Assembly (NCBI GenBank): GCA_002345505.1 | Contig: DDWJ01000026.1 | Span: forward strand, 1 to 49,969 | DNA from: Caryophanales bacterium UBA2289 | GTDB taxonomy: Bacteria; Bacillota_I; Bacilli_A; Izemoplasmatales; Hujiaoplasmataceae | DNA length: 49,969 nucleotides | Reading direction: 5' to 3' | Part shown: piece by piece, positions 33,452 through 42,903 of the stretch | Layout: the number at the start of each line of letters is the position of its first letter | Numbering within the stretch: position 1 is the first letter of the stretch | Translations under genes and position numbers: made by a program | The notes under the pieces: generated by a model | Database searches by the model: none | Told to the model about the DNA's origin: nothing | What the model saw: the letters and a program-made list of their open reading frames with translations, nothing else

Positions 33452-35932
33452 CTAATTATCATTTCTGCCGTGGCAATGTTTATACTTCTTACCGCTACCG
33501 CATGGACATGGATCGTTTCTTCCGACTTTTTCAGTGACAGTTCTTGGTTTGCGTTTTACTTCAGTATCTTCTTTTCCTGAGTAAGTACTTACCGGTTTAG
33601 CTACTTGGACTCTTTCGGTGTTTTGTCTTACTTGAGCTTTTAGAACGTATCTTGTAACATCGTTTTGAATATTTTGAACCATTGCTTCAAACATATTAAA
33701 ACCAATTTCTTGAAATTCACGGAACGGATTGATTTGACCGTAACTTTGTAAGGTTACTGCTTGTCTAAGTTCACTCATTGAATCGATGTGTTGAACCCAG
33801 TAAGTGTCTACGACTCTTAAAGTGATTGCTTTTAGAAAATCGTTAAATGGTTTTTCGCCAGCAAGAGTTTTCTTGTTTAAGACATCTTTTTGATAGGTGT
33901 CTAAAACATAAGCTAACTTGTCATTTTCTGTTTTCAATACTTCTTTATCGATTGAATTGATTACGAAGTAATTATTTAACGCTTGATATAGATCATCAAC
34001 TGAGTTATGACTATTTACTACCCTTGTAAGGGCATCGACTATCATTGAATGAATCAGTTCTTCAATAGTATCTAAAAATAAAACATCAGTTCTTTGTGAA
34101 TAGATAATTTCTCTTTGTTTTCTTAGCACTTCATCATATTGAAGAATTGTTTTACGACGATCGAAGTTGTTTCCTTCGATTTGACGTTGTGCTCTTTGAA
34201 CCATTTTGGAGAACATTTTGAAATCTAAAGGTGATTCCGTACCGTCTTTTCCTTGAGCAACGATATAAGTAATCATTGACTTGAAACGATCGCCACCGAA
34301 ACGTCTTAGCAAATCATCATCGGCTGATAAGAAAAAGCGTGAGTAACCAGGGTCACCTTGACGTCCGGAACGTCCGCGTAACTGATTGTCAATACGACGT
34401 GATTCATGTCTTTCTGTACCAATAACAGCTAGACCACCTAACTCTTTTACGCCTTCGCCTAATTTAATGTCGGTACCTCTACCAGCCATGTTAGTTGCGA
34501 TGGTTACTGCGTATTTTTGCCCAGCATTAGCGACTATTTCTGCTTCTCGTTCATGTTGCTTAGCATTTAAAACGTTGTGTTTAACACCGTTTTTCTTTAA
34601 AAGTGATGATAGAAGTTCAGAACTTTCAATTGATATTGTACCAACCAATTGTGGTTGACCAAGCTTATATCTTTTCGTAATCTCTTCTGCTAAAGCTTTA
34701 TATTTAGCTTCCATAGTTGCGAAAATCAAATCATTGTCATCGATTCTAATAACTGGCATATTTGTTGGAATTTCAACAACAAGCATGTTATAGATATTTC
34801 TAAATTCCTCTTCTTCTGTTTTAGCAGTACCGGTCATACCGGAAAGCTTTGTGTACATTCTGAAGAAATTTTGGAAGGTAATTGTAGCTAGAGTGGTTGT
34901 TTCTTTCTTAATTTCGACTGCTTCTTTAGCTTCTAAGGCTTGATGTAAACCTTCAGAGAACTGACGACCATGCATTAAACGACCGGTGAAGGAATCAACG
35001 ATGATTACTTTACCGTCTTGGACAACATAGTCCACATCTCTAGACATGATGTAATTGGCTCTTAAGGCATTGTTGATATGGTGTAACAAAACAACGTTAT
35101 TAACATCATAAAGATTATCTAAATTGAAGTATTTTTCAGCTTTATGGATTCCTTGTTCAGTTAATGTAATTGATTTATCTTTGATATCAAGTTCAAAATC
35201 ATCTTCAGAAATGCTGATGACAAAGTAATTCGCTTGTTTATAAAGATCGGCTGTGTTCTTTGAACCACCGGATATGATTAATGGGGTTCTGGCTTCATCG
35301 ATTAAAATCGAGTCAACTTCATCGATGATTGCGAAGTTAAGTTTTCTTTGTACGATTTGTTCTTTATAGATGACCATGTGGTCTCTTAAATAATCAAAGC
35401 CTAATTCATTGTTAGTTGAATATAGGATATCTGACTTATATACTTCACGTTTTTCTTCTGGACTTAATTCTCTGGTGTTTAAACCAACTGTTAATTGCAA
35501 GAACTTAAATAAATCACCGATTTCGCCTTCTGCTTCACGTCTTGCCAAATAATCATTGACGGTTACGATATGAACGCCTTCTCCTAAAAGCGCGTTCAAG
35601 TAAGCAGGCATAACAGCGGTTAAGGTTTTACCTTCACCGGTTTTCATTTCTGCGATATTGCCTTCATGGATAACAATCGCACCCATAACTTGGACTTTAA
35701 AAGGAGTCATCTTCAATACTCTTGTTGAAGCTTCTCTTACAGTCGCAAAGGCATCAATTAAGATATCATCAAGTGTCATTCCATTATTTAAAAGTTCTTT
35801 GAACTCTTGAGTTTTGTTTTGTAACTGTTCATCTGATAAAGCATTATATTCATTTTCTTTATCAAGAACTTGTTGCGCCATTTTTTCTAAACGCTTTACA
35901 GTTTTTTTGTTAGTATTTAATAAATTAAACAT
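33452..35932 (-). CDS. secA: Protein translocase ATPase SecA
   Basis: SecA drives proteins through SecYEG. The 826-residue protein has Walker A in EMKTGEGKTLTAV, DEVDSILIDEARTPLI, the helicase segments NMAGRGTDIKLG and QLRGRSGRQGDPG, and a C-terminal zinc-binding SEC-C motif (NDPCPCGSGKKYKHCHG). A GTG at 35941 is in frame, but GAGGTG overlaps it and is six bases from the ATG at 35932, which I use. It opens the secA-prfB-recX-glg run. Confidence 0.97.
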   Translation of the reverse strand: MFNLLNTNKKTVKRLEKMAQQVLDKENEYNALSDEQLQNKTQEFKELLNNGMTLDDILIDAFATVREASTRVLKMTPFKVQVMGAIVIHEGNIAEMKTGEGKTLTAVMPAYLNALLGEGVHIVTVNDYLARREAEGEIGDLFKFLQLTVGLNTRELSPEEKREVYKSDILYSTNNELGFDYLRDHMVIYKEQIVQRKLNFAIIDEVDSILIDEARTPLIISGGSKNTADLYKQANYFVISISEDDFELDIKDKSITLTEQGIHKAEKYFNLDNLYDVNNVVLLHHINNALRANYIMSRDVDYVVQDGKVIIVDSFTGRLMHGRQFSEGLHQALEAKEAVEIKKETTTLATITFQNFFRMYTKLSGMTGTAKTEEEEFRNIYNMLVVEIPTNMPVIRIDDNDLIFATMEAKYKALAEEITKRYKLGQPQLVGTISIESSELLSSLLKKNGVKHNVLNAKQHEREAEIVANAGQKYAVTIATNMAGRGTDIKLGEGVKELGGLAVIGTERHESRRIDNQLRGRSGRQGDPGYSRFFLSADDDLLRRFGGDRFKSMITYIVAQGKDGTESPLDFKMFSKMVQRAQRQIEGNNFDRRKTILQYDEVLRKQREIIYSQRTDVLFLDTIEELIHSMIVDALTRVVNSHNSVDDLYQALNNYFVINSIDKEVLKTENDKLAYVLDTYQKDVLNKKTLAGEKPFNDFLKAITLRVVDTYWVQHIDSMSELRQAVTLQSYGQINPFREFQEIGFNMFEAMVQNIQNDVTRYVLKAQVRQNTERVQVAKPVSTYSGKEDTEVKRKPRTVTEKVGRNDPCPCGSGKKYKHCHGRNDN

Positions 35933-35961
35933 CTTCTTCACCTCTTGATCTTCACCTTATA

Positions 35962-35990
35962 ATAATATCATTTTATCGCCTATTTATCAA
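35962..35990 (-). promoter_or_regulatory. secA promoter
   Basis: TTGATA (35985-35990), 17-base spacer, TATTAT (35962-35967) with a TGA extension before the -10. Confidence 0.7.
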
Positions 35991-36042
35991 TAAATTATGA
36001 TTATTAGAATGTGATTTATTAGTGATGTTTTTTTAAAAAGAA

Positions 36043-36069
36043 AAGCATCGAGTAAAATTCTCAATGCTT
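36043..36069 (-). terminator. proS terminator
   Basis: A ten-bp stem with one G-U type mismatch (AAGCATCGAG with CTCAATGCTT) and a U-rich tail lie just after the proS stop. Confidence 0.7.
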
Positions 36070-36074
36070 AAAAA

Positions 36075-37511
36075 TTAATATGCTTTGGCGAAATATACCA
36101 AATGTTTGGCTTCTTCGCCACAAACTGGGCAATTATGGCCAATTGATTCTTTAGATAGAGGCATACATCTAGATGTTGCTTGGGTATCTTCTTTAATCTT
36201 TTCTTCACAAGATCTTTTGCCACACCACATCATTTTTATATAACCTTGTTTTTCTGAGATTATCTTTTTAAATTCATTGTAATCATTGGTTTCTCTAGTA
36301 TTAGCTTTAACGTTTTCTAGAGCTTTTTCATACATTGCTTGATGAATCTCTTCTAATAGTTTAGGAATTACTGTGTCTAACTCGTCAAGATTAACGACTA
36401 GTTTTTCACGATTATATCTTTTTACTAGAACACATTGATTGTTTTCAATATCTCTAGGACCAATCTCTAAACGTAAAGGAATACCTTTCATCTCTGATTC
36501 TGAGAACTTCCATCCCGGAGTTTTATCAGTAGCGTCGATATCTACTCTGATGTTTGCTTTTTCTAGTTTAGCTTTGATGTCTTCAGCTTTGTTTAAGACG
36601 CCTTCAACATGTTGCATAACTGGGATAATATTTACTTGAATTGGTGCTAAGTATGGTGGTAAAACTAATCCTGAATCATCACCATGAACCATGATAACTG
36701 CCCCAATTAATCTAGTAGAAACGCCCCATGATGTTTGATGAACTGGTTTGACCTCACCATCTGCATCTTGGAATTTAATATTAAAAGCTTCTGCGAATCC
36801 AGTTCCTAAATAATGAGTAGTACCACTTTGTAATGCTTTTCCATCATGCATTAATGCTTCAATACTGTATGTATCAACCGCACCTGCAAACTTTTCTTTA
36901 TCGGTTTTTTGACCGACTACAAAAGGAATTGCGAGTAGGTTTTTTCCTAAATCATTGTAAATATCTAAGATGTCCATCGTTTCTTTACGTGCTTCTTCTT
37001 CATTTTTGTGAACTGTATGACCTTCTTGCCATAAAAACTCAGAACCACGCAAAAATGGTCTAGTTGTTTTTTCCCATCTTACCACAGAACACCATTGATT
37101 ATATTTTTTAGGCAAGTCTCTGTAAGATGTAATAATTTTCTGATAGTGATTGCAAAATAATACTTCAGAAGTCGGTCTTATGATTAATCTTTCTTGAAGC
37201 GTTTCATTACCACCAATAGTCACGATCGCTGTTTCAGGAGCGAAACCTTCTACGTGTTCAGCTTCTTTTAAGAATAAAGACTCAGGGATAACCAAAGGCA
37301 TATAAACGTTTTGGTGTCCGGTCTTTTTAAACTCTTTGTCTAAATAATCCTTTATATTTTCCCATAAGGCATAACCATAGGGACGATAAATAATGAAACC
37401 TTTAGCTTCAGAATAATCCATTAATTCTGCTTTTGTGCAGACATCGGTATACCATCTAGCGAAATCTTCATCTCTTGAAGTTATCGCTTCTACAAATTTT
37501 TTCTTTCCCAA
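36075..37511 (-). CDS. proS: Prolyl-tRNA synthetase, archaeal/eukaryotic type
   Basis: The 478-residue class II synthetase is the short form without the bacterial editing insertion. Motif 2 is RWEKTTRPFLRGSEFLWQEG and motif 3 lies in LIGAVIMVHGDDSGLVLPP; LIIRPTSEVLF is the proline-site segment. The C-terminal zinc-binding domain has cysteines in WCGKRSCEE and HNCPVCGEEAKHL and ends in FAKAY, as in archaeal enzymes. The start is TTG with GAGGTG seven bases upstream. It is monocistronic. Confidence 0.95.
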   Translation of the reverse strand: MGKKKFVEAITSRDEDFARWYTDVCTKAELMDYSEAKGFIIYRPYGYALWENIKDYLDKEFKKTGHQNVYMPLVIPESLFLKEAEHVEGFAPETAIVTIGGNETLQERLIIRPTSEVLFCNHYQKIITSYRDLPKKYNQWCSVVRWEKTTRPFLRGSEFLWQEGHTVHKNEEEARKETMDILDIYNDLGKNLLAIPFVVGQKTDKEKFAGAVDTYSIEALMHDGKALQSGTTHYLGTGFAEAFNIKFQDADGEVKPVHQTSWGVSTRLIGAVIMVHGDDSGLVLPPYLAPIQVNIIPVMQHVEGVLNKAEDIKAKLEKANIRVDIDATDKTPGWKFSESEMKGIPLRLEIGPRDIENNQCVLVKRYNREKLVVNLDELDTVIPKLLEEIHQAMYEKALENVKANTRETNDYNEFKKIISEKQGYIKMMWCGKRSCEEKIKEDTQATSRCMPLSKESIGHNCPVCGEEAKHLVYFAKAY

Positions 37512-37536
37512 ATTAATTCACCTCTAATTCTTATAA

Positions 37537-37545
37537 ATTATATCA
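37537..37545 (-). promoter_or_regulatory. proS promoter, extended -10
   Basis: TGATATAAT on the minus strand, 25 bases before the start; the -35 region is A+T-rich without a clear match. Confidence 0.5.
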
Positions 37546-37557
37546 TAAGAAATTAAT

Positions 37558-39027
37558 TTAATAAATTGCTTTATTTACAAAATTGATAAAGTCTTGTTTG
37601 GTGCCGTATTTGAAGACATTACAGTCTTCTAACACCGCTTCAAAAATTCTTCCGACTTCTTGCTTTAATAAATCGTCTAAATCTTCAAGCGGTTGAGATT
37701 TCAGATAATAAATCCACTCTTGATGTTTATCTAAATCAGGGTAATCAGTTATGTTTTTCTTATTTATTAAAACCTCTTTAATCATTTCTAGTTCTTGAAG
37801 TAATCTACCTGGCAAAATTGCCATACCCATTGCTTCAATTAAACCAATATTTTCTTTCTTGATATGAAATCTTGAAGGATTCGGATGGAAGACTCCTAAT
37901 GGAAGAGCTTCACTTGTTAGATTATTTCTGAAAATCATGTAGAAATTATAAGAAGCGCCATCAAGTTTAACAATTGGTGTTACGGTATTATGATCTTCAT
38001 CGGTTTTAGCTAATATATTCAGTTCTGGATTTTCATATTTTTGCCAATATTCAAAAATACTATTAGCCATATCTAGAATGCTATTTTCGTTACTTCCAAT
38101 TATTCTAATCGCTGCCAAAGGCCAATCAAGGATTTCAATCATCATTCTTTTTCTTTTGATTTTTTGTAATACTTGCGCTTTTTCAATTGGAAAATCATAT
38201 CTTCCGCCTTGGAAGTGATGATGACTTAAAATTGAACCTCCAACTATCGGTAATCCTGCGTTCGAACCAATCAAATAATGAGGAAATTTATTGATGAAAT
38301 CAATTAATTCCTGAAAAGTTTTTTGATTTACGTACATTGGCGAATGATCTTTTCTTAACACTATTAAATGTTCATTGAAATAAGCGTACGGAGAATATTG
38401 CATACCCCATTTATCTTTTTCGTGATTTAACGACAAATTCACCACGCGATGATTTGTTCTTGGAGCTAGTGATGGTGTTTGATAAACACCTACATTTTCA
38501 ATACATAAAGGACACGCTGGATAGTCGCTTGAATTATTTTTGCTTAATTTAATATCTAACGGATCCTTTTCCGGTTTAGACAAATTGATTGTTATATCAA
38601 GCGGTGCGTATTTTCCTTCATACTTATAATTGATATTTTGTTTAATTCTTTCGGTCTTAATGTAATTTGTTTTGACTGAAAAATCATGGAACCAATTAGT
38701 TGCGGTTAAAGGACCGGTTTTATAGTGTTTATAAAATATCCGATTGATTTCACTTGGTCTTGGCAATAAACAATCAATCACTTGTGCTTCAAAAGCATCT
38801 CTACTTGCAAGACCTGAAGAATTTAAACAATTATTTGCGATAGCGTAATCAATAATTGGATTGACTATTTTTGTTACGTCTAACTCTTCTTCTACTTCTA
38901 CAGATTGAAATGTATTGATATTTAAGAGTTTTAAAACTCTATTTACTGCATAGAAAATGTCATCTTCTTCAAGAAAATGATTGTTGAGACCATATTTTAT
39001 TAATTGATTGATATATTTATTAATCAT
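37558..39027 (-). CDS. galT: Galactose-1-phosphate uridylyltransferase, class II
   Basis: GalT exchanges UMP between UDP-glucose and galactose 1-phosphate in the Leloir pathway. The 489-residue length is that of the class II (Bacillota) form. The active-site histidines lie in GGSILSHHHFQGG, and CPLCIENVGVY and LAPRTNHRVVNLSLNHE are family segments. Its ATG shares one base with the galE stop codon (TAATG), so the two are translationally coupled. No galK is in the window. Confidence 0.95.
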   Translation of the reverse strand: MINKYINQLIKYGLNNHFLEEDDIFYAVNRVLKLLNINTFQSVEVEEELDVTKIVNPIIDYAIANNCLNSSGLASRDAFEAQVIDCLLPRPSEINRIFYKHYKTGPLTATNWFHDFSVKTNYIKTERIKQNINYKYEGKYAPLDITINLSKPEKDPLDIKLSKNNSSDYPACPLCIENVGVYQTPSLAPRTNHRVVNLSLNHEKDKWGMQYSPYAYFNEHLIVLRKDHSPMYVNQKTFQELIDFINKFPHYLIGSNAGLPIVGGSILSHHHFQGGRYDFPIEKAQVLQKIKRKRMMIEILDWPLAAIRIIGSNENSILDMANSIFEYWQKYENPELNILAKTDEDHNTVTPIVKLDGASYNFYMIFRNNLTSEALPLGVFHPNPSRFHIKKENIGLIEAMGMAILPGRLLQELEMIKEVLINKKNITDYPDLDKHQEWIYYLKSQPLEDLDDLLKQEVGRIFEAVLEDCNVFKYGTKQDFINFVNKAIY

Positions 39028-40019
39028 TATTTATCCCCCTTGTAGCCATTCGGGTGTTTTTTATGAAAATTCCAAGCTGTTTTTAGGATATCTTCAATAT
39101 CTCTTTTAACTTCCCAGTTTAATACTTTTTTCGCTTTTTGATTGCTGGCGATAAGTTTGTCGGGATCTCCAGGTCGTCTCGGTCCAATTTCAGAAGGAAT
39201 TGGACTTTCTGTTATGTTTCTTGCATTACTAAGGATTTGCTTGTTAGAGTAACCGGATTCACTACCGAGATTAAAAATATTGGAATTGTTTTCTTTATTA
39301 AGATAATCTAATGCTTTGAGATGAGCGTCAGCTAAATCTAATACGTGAATATAGTCTCTGATGCATGTACCATCAGCTGTATTGTAATCGTCGCCATATA
39401 TTGTTAGCTTCTCTCTTTTTTTAAGTGGTACTTGTAAGATTATTGGAATCAGATGAGTTTCCGGTGAGTGATCTTCTCCGATTAACCCTTCAGTATCGGC
39501 TCCAGCAACATTAAAATATCTAAGACTAACGTATTTTATCCCATATGCCTCATCCGACCATTTAAAGATTTTCTCCATAAAAAGCTTACTTTCACCATAG
39601 GGATTAGTTGGGTTAGTAGAGAAGTTTTCAGTTATCGGCATTTCATCATGACTTCCATAAACAGCGGCGGTAGATGAGAAAACGATATATTTTACATTGT
39701 GTCTTACCATCGCTTGAACTAACCTAATAGCTCCAATAACGTTATTGTCAAAATATTTAAGTGGATCTTTCATTGATTCTCCAACTAAGCTATATGCACA
39801 AAAATGGACGCAAGCATCAATTTTTTCTTGAAGAAAAACTTCGTCAAGAAATATTTCATCGCGAATATCGCCTTGATAGAGTTTTACCTCTTTAGGTAGG
39901 GCTTCAATATGGCCGGTTGAAAGATTATCAATTACGATAACTTCGTGATTATTTTTAATGGCTTCTTTTACGAAGTGACTACCGATATATCCGGCACCAC
40001 CAAGAACTAATAACTTCAT
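39027..40019 (-). CDS. galE: UDP-glucose 4-epimerase
   Basis: This NAD-dependent short-chain dehydrogenase-type enzyme of 330 residues interconverts UDP-glucose and UDP-galactose. It has the Rossmann loop GGAGYIGSH, the catalytic serine/threonine in SSTAAVYG and the YxxxK pair in NPYGESKLFMEK, plus LRYFNVAGAD. It overlaps the preceding pseudouridine synthase gene by four bases and galT by one. Confidence 0.96.
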   Translation of the reverse strand: MKLLVLGGAGYIGSHFVKEAIKNNHEVIVIDNLSTGHIEALPKEVKLYQGDIRDEIFLDEVFLQEKIDACVHFCAYSLVGESMKDPLKYFDNNVIGAIRLVQAMVRHNVKYIVFSSTAAVYGSHDEMPITENFSTNPTNPYGESKLFMEKIFKWSDEAYGIKYVSLRYFNVAGADTEGLIGEDHSPETHLIPIILQVPLKKREKLTIYGDDYNTADGTCIRDYIHVLDLADAHLKALDYLNKENNSNIFNLGSESGYSNKQILSNARNITESPIPSEIGPRRPGDPDKLIASNQKAKKVLNWEVKRDIEDILKTAWNFHKKHPNGYKGDK

Positions 40020-40732
40020 AGTTTTTCCTCCAAAAGGGATAATTCAGTTTGAAACATATCGAATGGGTAGTCTTTAGGGACTAGAGTGAAATTCATTGTT
40101 TTATCTAAGGTTGGATGTTTAAAATTGATGTTATATGCAAAAAGACCTAAATTAAAATCCATTTGTTTTTTACCATATTTCGAATCATTAATTATCGGGA
40201 ATAAGTGTTTTGATAATTGGGCTCTTATTTGATGAAATCTACCAGTTTCAAGTTCTATTTTTAGCAGTGAGTAATCATTGTTTTCTATAGTTTTTTTGGC
40301 TACAGATGTGTAAGTCAAAGTGCTGATTTTACCTTTTTTTTCATCGGTAAAATATGCAGATTTATTTTCTTCATCTTTAGCTAGATAATCAATAAAAGTT
40401 TCGGTCTTGCCTATATCAACACTACCTTCAACAATTGCTAGATAATTTTTATTAAAATTGTGAGTTCTAATTTCTTTGCTTAATCTTGAAGCAGCTTTTG
40501 AGGTTTTAGCATAAACCATAACACCACCAACATTAGTGTCAAGACGGTGAACTAGACCTAAGAAAACATTACCTGGTTTTTGATATTTTTCTTTGATATA
40601 GTTTTTAATGATTGTCAACAAATCAGGCAATTCTAAAGAACCAGCTTGGGATAATACTCCAGCCGGTTTCTCTACAACGATTATATGATTGTCTTCATAG
40701 ATTACATTTAAATCATTCATTTTATTTTCCAT
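40016..40732 (-). CDS. RluA-family RNA pseudouridine synthase
   Basis: This rRNA- or tRNA-modifying enzyme has the catalytic aspartate in LVHRLDTNVGGVMVYAK, and TGRFHQIRAQLS is the other hallmark of the RluA/RluC/RluD group. At about 239 residues it lacks the N-terminal S4 domain of RluC/RluD, so the target site cannot be named. An in-frame GTG at 40738 is an alternative start; neither has a strong ribosome-binding site. It leads the pair galE-galT without obvious functional connection. Confidence 0.9.
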   Translation of the reverse strand: MENKMNDLNVIYEDNHIIVVEKPAGVLSQAGSLELPDLLTIIKNYIKEKYQKPGNVFLGLVHRLDTNVGGVMVYAKTSKAASRLSKEIRTHNFNKNYLAIVEGSVDIGKTETFIDYLAKDEENKSAYFTDEKKGKISTLTYTSVAKKTIENNDYSLLKIELETGRFHQIRAQLSKHLFPIINDSKYGKKQMDFNLGLFAYNINFKHPTLDKTMNFTLVPKDYPFDMFQTELSLLEEKL

Positions 40733-40767
40733 AATCACTTATTTATTTTATCATATTTTTAGAAAAA

Positions 40768-40793
40768 AAACTAAGCAGTTTAACGCTTAGTTT
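40768..40793 (-). terminator. aspS terminator
   Basis: A nine-bp stem (AAACTAAGC with GCTTAGTTT) is followed by U8 on the minus strand, seven bases past the stop. Confidence 0.85.
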
Positions 40794-40799
40794 CATTTA

Positions 40800-42119
40800 T
40801 TATGGATTTACGCGATTCGGTCCTCGATAAAGGAAAGTAACGTCTCTAATTGATTCAACTTCAAACAATCTCATTAAGAATCTTGTTAAGCCAAAACCAT
40901 ATCCGCCGTGAGGTGGCATACCGTATCTAAAGAAGTTAAGATAAAAGTCAATTGGTTCAAGACTCATATCTTTTTCTATTGCTTGTTGCTTCAATATATC
41001 GATGCGGTGTTCTCTTTGAGCACCGGTTGTAATTTCAATACCACGATAGAGCAAATCAAAACTGTAGGTTAATTTGGTTTTTGGATCTAACATATGATAG
41101 AAAGGTCTAGCAGCAAAAGGATAATCAATGATGAAAACAAAATCAGAGCTTAACTTTTTCTTAGCATAAAGACCGATTAGTTCTTCTTCTTTACGGTCAA
41201 AGTCATGTTCTTTTTCACCAATATATTTATAATTTTCTTGAATTATTTTCTTTGCTTCATAGAAAGGAATTCTTGGGAAATCATTAGTAGGAATTTCAAT
41301 ATCCTTTTTAAACATTTCTTTATATTCTTCATTTAAATCGTTATGAAGTCTCTTCATAACTTCTTTAAGTTTAGCTTCTTCAGCATCCATAACTTCATGA
41401 TATGACTTAATCCAAGACATTTCAATGTCAACTGAAGTAAATTCTGTCGCATGATAGGCGGTATGAGAGTTTTCGGCTCTAAATACCGGTCCGATTTCAA
41501 ATACGTTATTAAAACCGGCAGCCATCGCCATTTGTTTATAAAACTGTGGTGATTGAGCAAGAAATACTTTTCTTCCGAAATAATCCATTGAGAATACTTC
41601 AGCACCTGATTCAGAGGCTGTACCTAAAATTTTAGGCGAATGAATTTCAATAAAATTATTTCTAATCCAATATTCTCTCATTGCCATTTCCGCTAGAGTC
41701 TGGCCTTTGAAGATTAAATAGTTTTTATCTAATCTTAAATCTAAGAAACGGTTATCTAGACGTAATTCTTGATTAGATTTATTGGTATAGTCTAAAATGT
41801 CAATTGGTAGTTCTTCTTCGCTTTTTGAAGTTATTTCAATAAAGTTAGGAATAAATTCCATACCTCTTAGCTTAACCTTCTCTTGTTGGTAGATAACCCC
41901 TTTAGCAAGAATAGTGCTTTCTTTAGTTAAAGAAGAGATGATTTCATTCAACTCTTTGTTTTCTTCGTTTTTTTCAACTGTCATTTGAACCTTGTTTGAA
42001 GAGTCTCTAACAACAACAAATTGAACATATTGTAAATCACGGATTTTATCGACAAATCCTTGAATTTCGATTTCTTGATTATAGTATTTTTCTAAATCTT
42101 TAAACATTATTTTGCCCAT
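40800..42119 (-). CDS. aspS: Aspartyl-tRNA synthetase, archaeal/eukaryotic type
   Basis: The 439-residue class IIb synthetase has an N-terminal OB-fold anticodon domain (IEIQGFVDKIRDLQYVQFVV), motif 2 in IGPVFRAENSHTAYHATEF and motif 3 GGYGFGLTRFLMRL, with no bacterial GAD insertion. The short archaeal form is often non-discriminating, charging both tRNA-Asp and tRNA-Asn, and then needs GatCAB; the sequence alone does not decide this. An upstream in-frame ATG at 42140 lacks a ribosome-binding site, while AAAGGGG precedes the ATG at 42119. It has its own promoter and terminator. Confidence 0.9.
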   Translation of the reverse strand: MGKIMFKDLEKYYNQEIEIQGFVDKIRDLQYVQFVVVRDSSNKVQMTVEKNEENKELNEIISSLTKESTILAKGVIYQQEKVKLRGMEFIPNFIEITSKSEEELPIDILDYTNKSNQELRLDNRFLDLRLDKNYLIFKGQTLAEMAMREYWIRNNFIEIHSPKILGTASESGAEVFSMDYFGRKVFLAQSPQFYKQMAMAAGFNNVFEIGPVFRAENSHTAYHATEFTSVDIEMSWIKSYHEVMDAEEAKLKEVMKRLHNDLNEEYKEMFKKDIEIPTNDFPRIPFYEAKKIIQENYKYIGEKEHDFDRKEEELIGLYAKKKLSSDFVFIIDYPFAARPFYHMLDPKTKLTYSFDLLYRGIEITTGAQREHRIDILKQQAIEKDMSLEPIDFYLNFFRYGMPPHGGYGFGLTRFLMRLFEVESIRDVTFLYRGPNRVNP

Positions 42120-42156
42120 AATAACCCCTTTATTCTTCATTAAATTACTTCTATAG

Positions 42157-42185
42157 ATTATAGCATAATAACATTACATATTCAA
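42157..42185 (-). promoter_or_regulatory. aspS promoter
   Basis: TTGAAT (42180-42185), 17-base spacer and TATAAT (42157-42162) with TGC extension. Confidence 0.8.
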
Positions 42186-42215
42186 TTATTGTTAAATAAA
42201 TTTTTTTATGCAAAT

Positions 42216-42246
42216 TTGCTTTTTTTAAAAAAAATTGCGGTATAAT
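42216..42246 (+). promoter_or_regulatory. Promoter of the cobalamin-binding/ABC operon
   Basis: TATAAT at 42241-42246 with a weak TTGCTT at 42216-42221 (19-base spacer). AGGAGG follows at 42255-42260. Confidence 0.5.
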
Positions 42247-42267
42247 GATTATTTAGGAGGAATGTTT

Positions 42268-42903
42268 ATGAAAGAAAAAAATTACGAAGAGTTTATCAAT
42301 TATTTAAATCATGAGAAAAAAGATGAATGTGTCATCTATATCATGGAACTCTTTGAAGAAGGAGCTACTGTTAGAGATGTCTATGAAAACTATGTCATTC
42401 CGGCTTTGGCTGAATATGAATGTGATTCTGATGTTGAGGAGATATGCATTTGGAAAGAACATGCAAGAACTTCAATAATTAGAACGATTTTAGAAAGCTC
42501 ATATCCATATTTAATTAAGCAGAAAAAAGCAAAGATTAATAAAACTGTCTTAGTAGCATGTCCTCAATTAGAGTATCATGAAATTGGAGCGATTATCGCT
42601 ACTAATTACTTAATATTAGAAGGGTTTGACGCTAAATACATCGGTGCTAATACTCCAAATGAGCAAGTCATTTCAGCGGTTAGTATTCTAAAACCAGACT
42701 TTTTAGCATTGAGTATTACAAATTATTATAATATTGTTGCGACTAAGAAATTAACTGAGAAGTTAAGAGAAGTCGATTCAAACCTTAAGATCATTATTGG
42801 TGGCCAAGCTGCCAATAATCCTCATACTTTATCTCAAGTTAGTTATGATTTTGTAGTACAAACTTATGCAGATATTGTGAAGTTTAAGGAGGAATTATTA
42901 TGA
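42268..42903 (+). CDS. Stand-alone cobalamin-binding domain protein
   Basis: This 211-residue protein combines a helical cap domain (1-90) and a Rossmann-like B12-binding domain (94-211). The cobalt-ligand motif is ExHxxG rather than DxHxxG (LEYHEIG, H104), followed by a Ser/Thr segment LALSITNYY and the glycine-rich IIIGGQA. In the cap, IWKEHARTS (W62, E64-H65) recalls the EH motif of B12 photoreceptors of the CarH/LitR type, but there is no DNA-binding domain. It may be a B12 or light sensor, or a corrinoid carrier. The frame opens earlier at 42235, but AGGAGG fits the ATG at 42268. The next gene, an ABC permease, overlaps its end by four bases. Confidence 0.85.
   Translation: MKEKNYEEFINYLNHEKKDECVIYIMELFEEGATVRDVYENYVIPALAEYECDSDVEEICIWKEHARTSIIRTILESSYPYLIKQKKAKINKTVLVACPQLEYHEIGAIIATNYLILEGFDAKYIGANTPNEQVISAVSILKPDFLALSITNYYNIVATKKLTEKLREVDSNLKIIIGGQAANNPHTLSQVSYDFVVQTYADIVKFKEELL

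Noticed and set aside
37512..37560. T-box riboswitch upstream of proS
   Set aside because: The leader between the promoter and the start codon is far too short to hold a T-box, and no conserved T-box sequence is present. The same holds for aspS.
41354..41605. Second minus-strand frame inside aspS
   Set aside because: It is a shadow of the aspS coding sequence in another frame.
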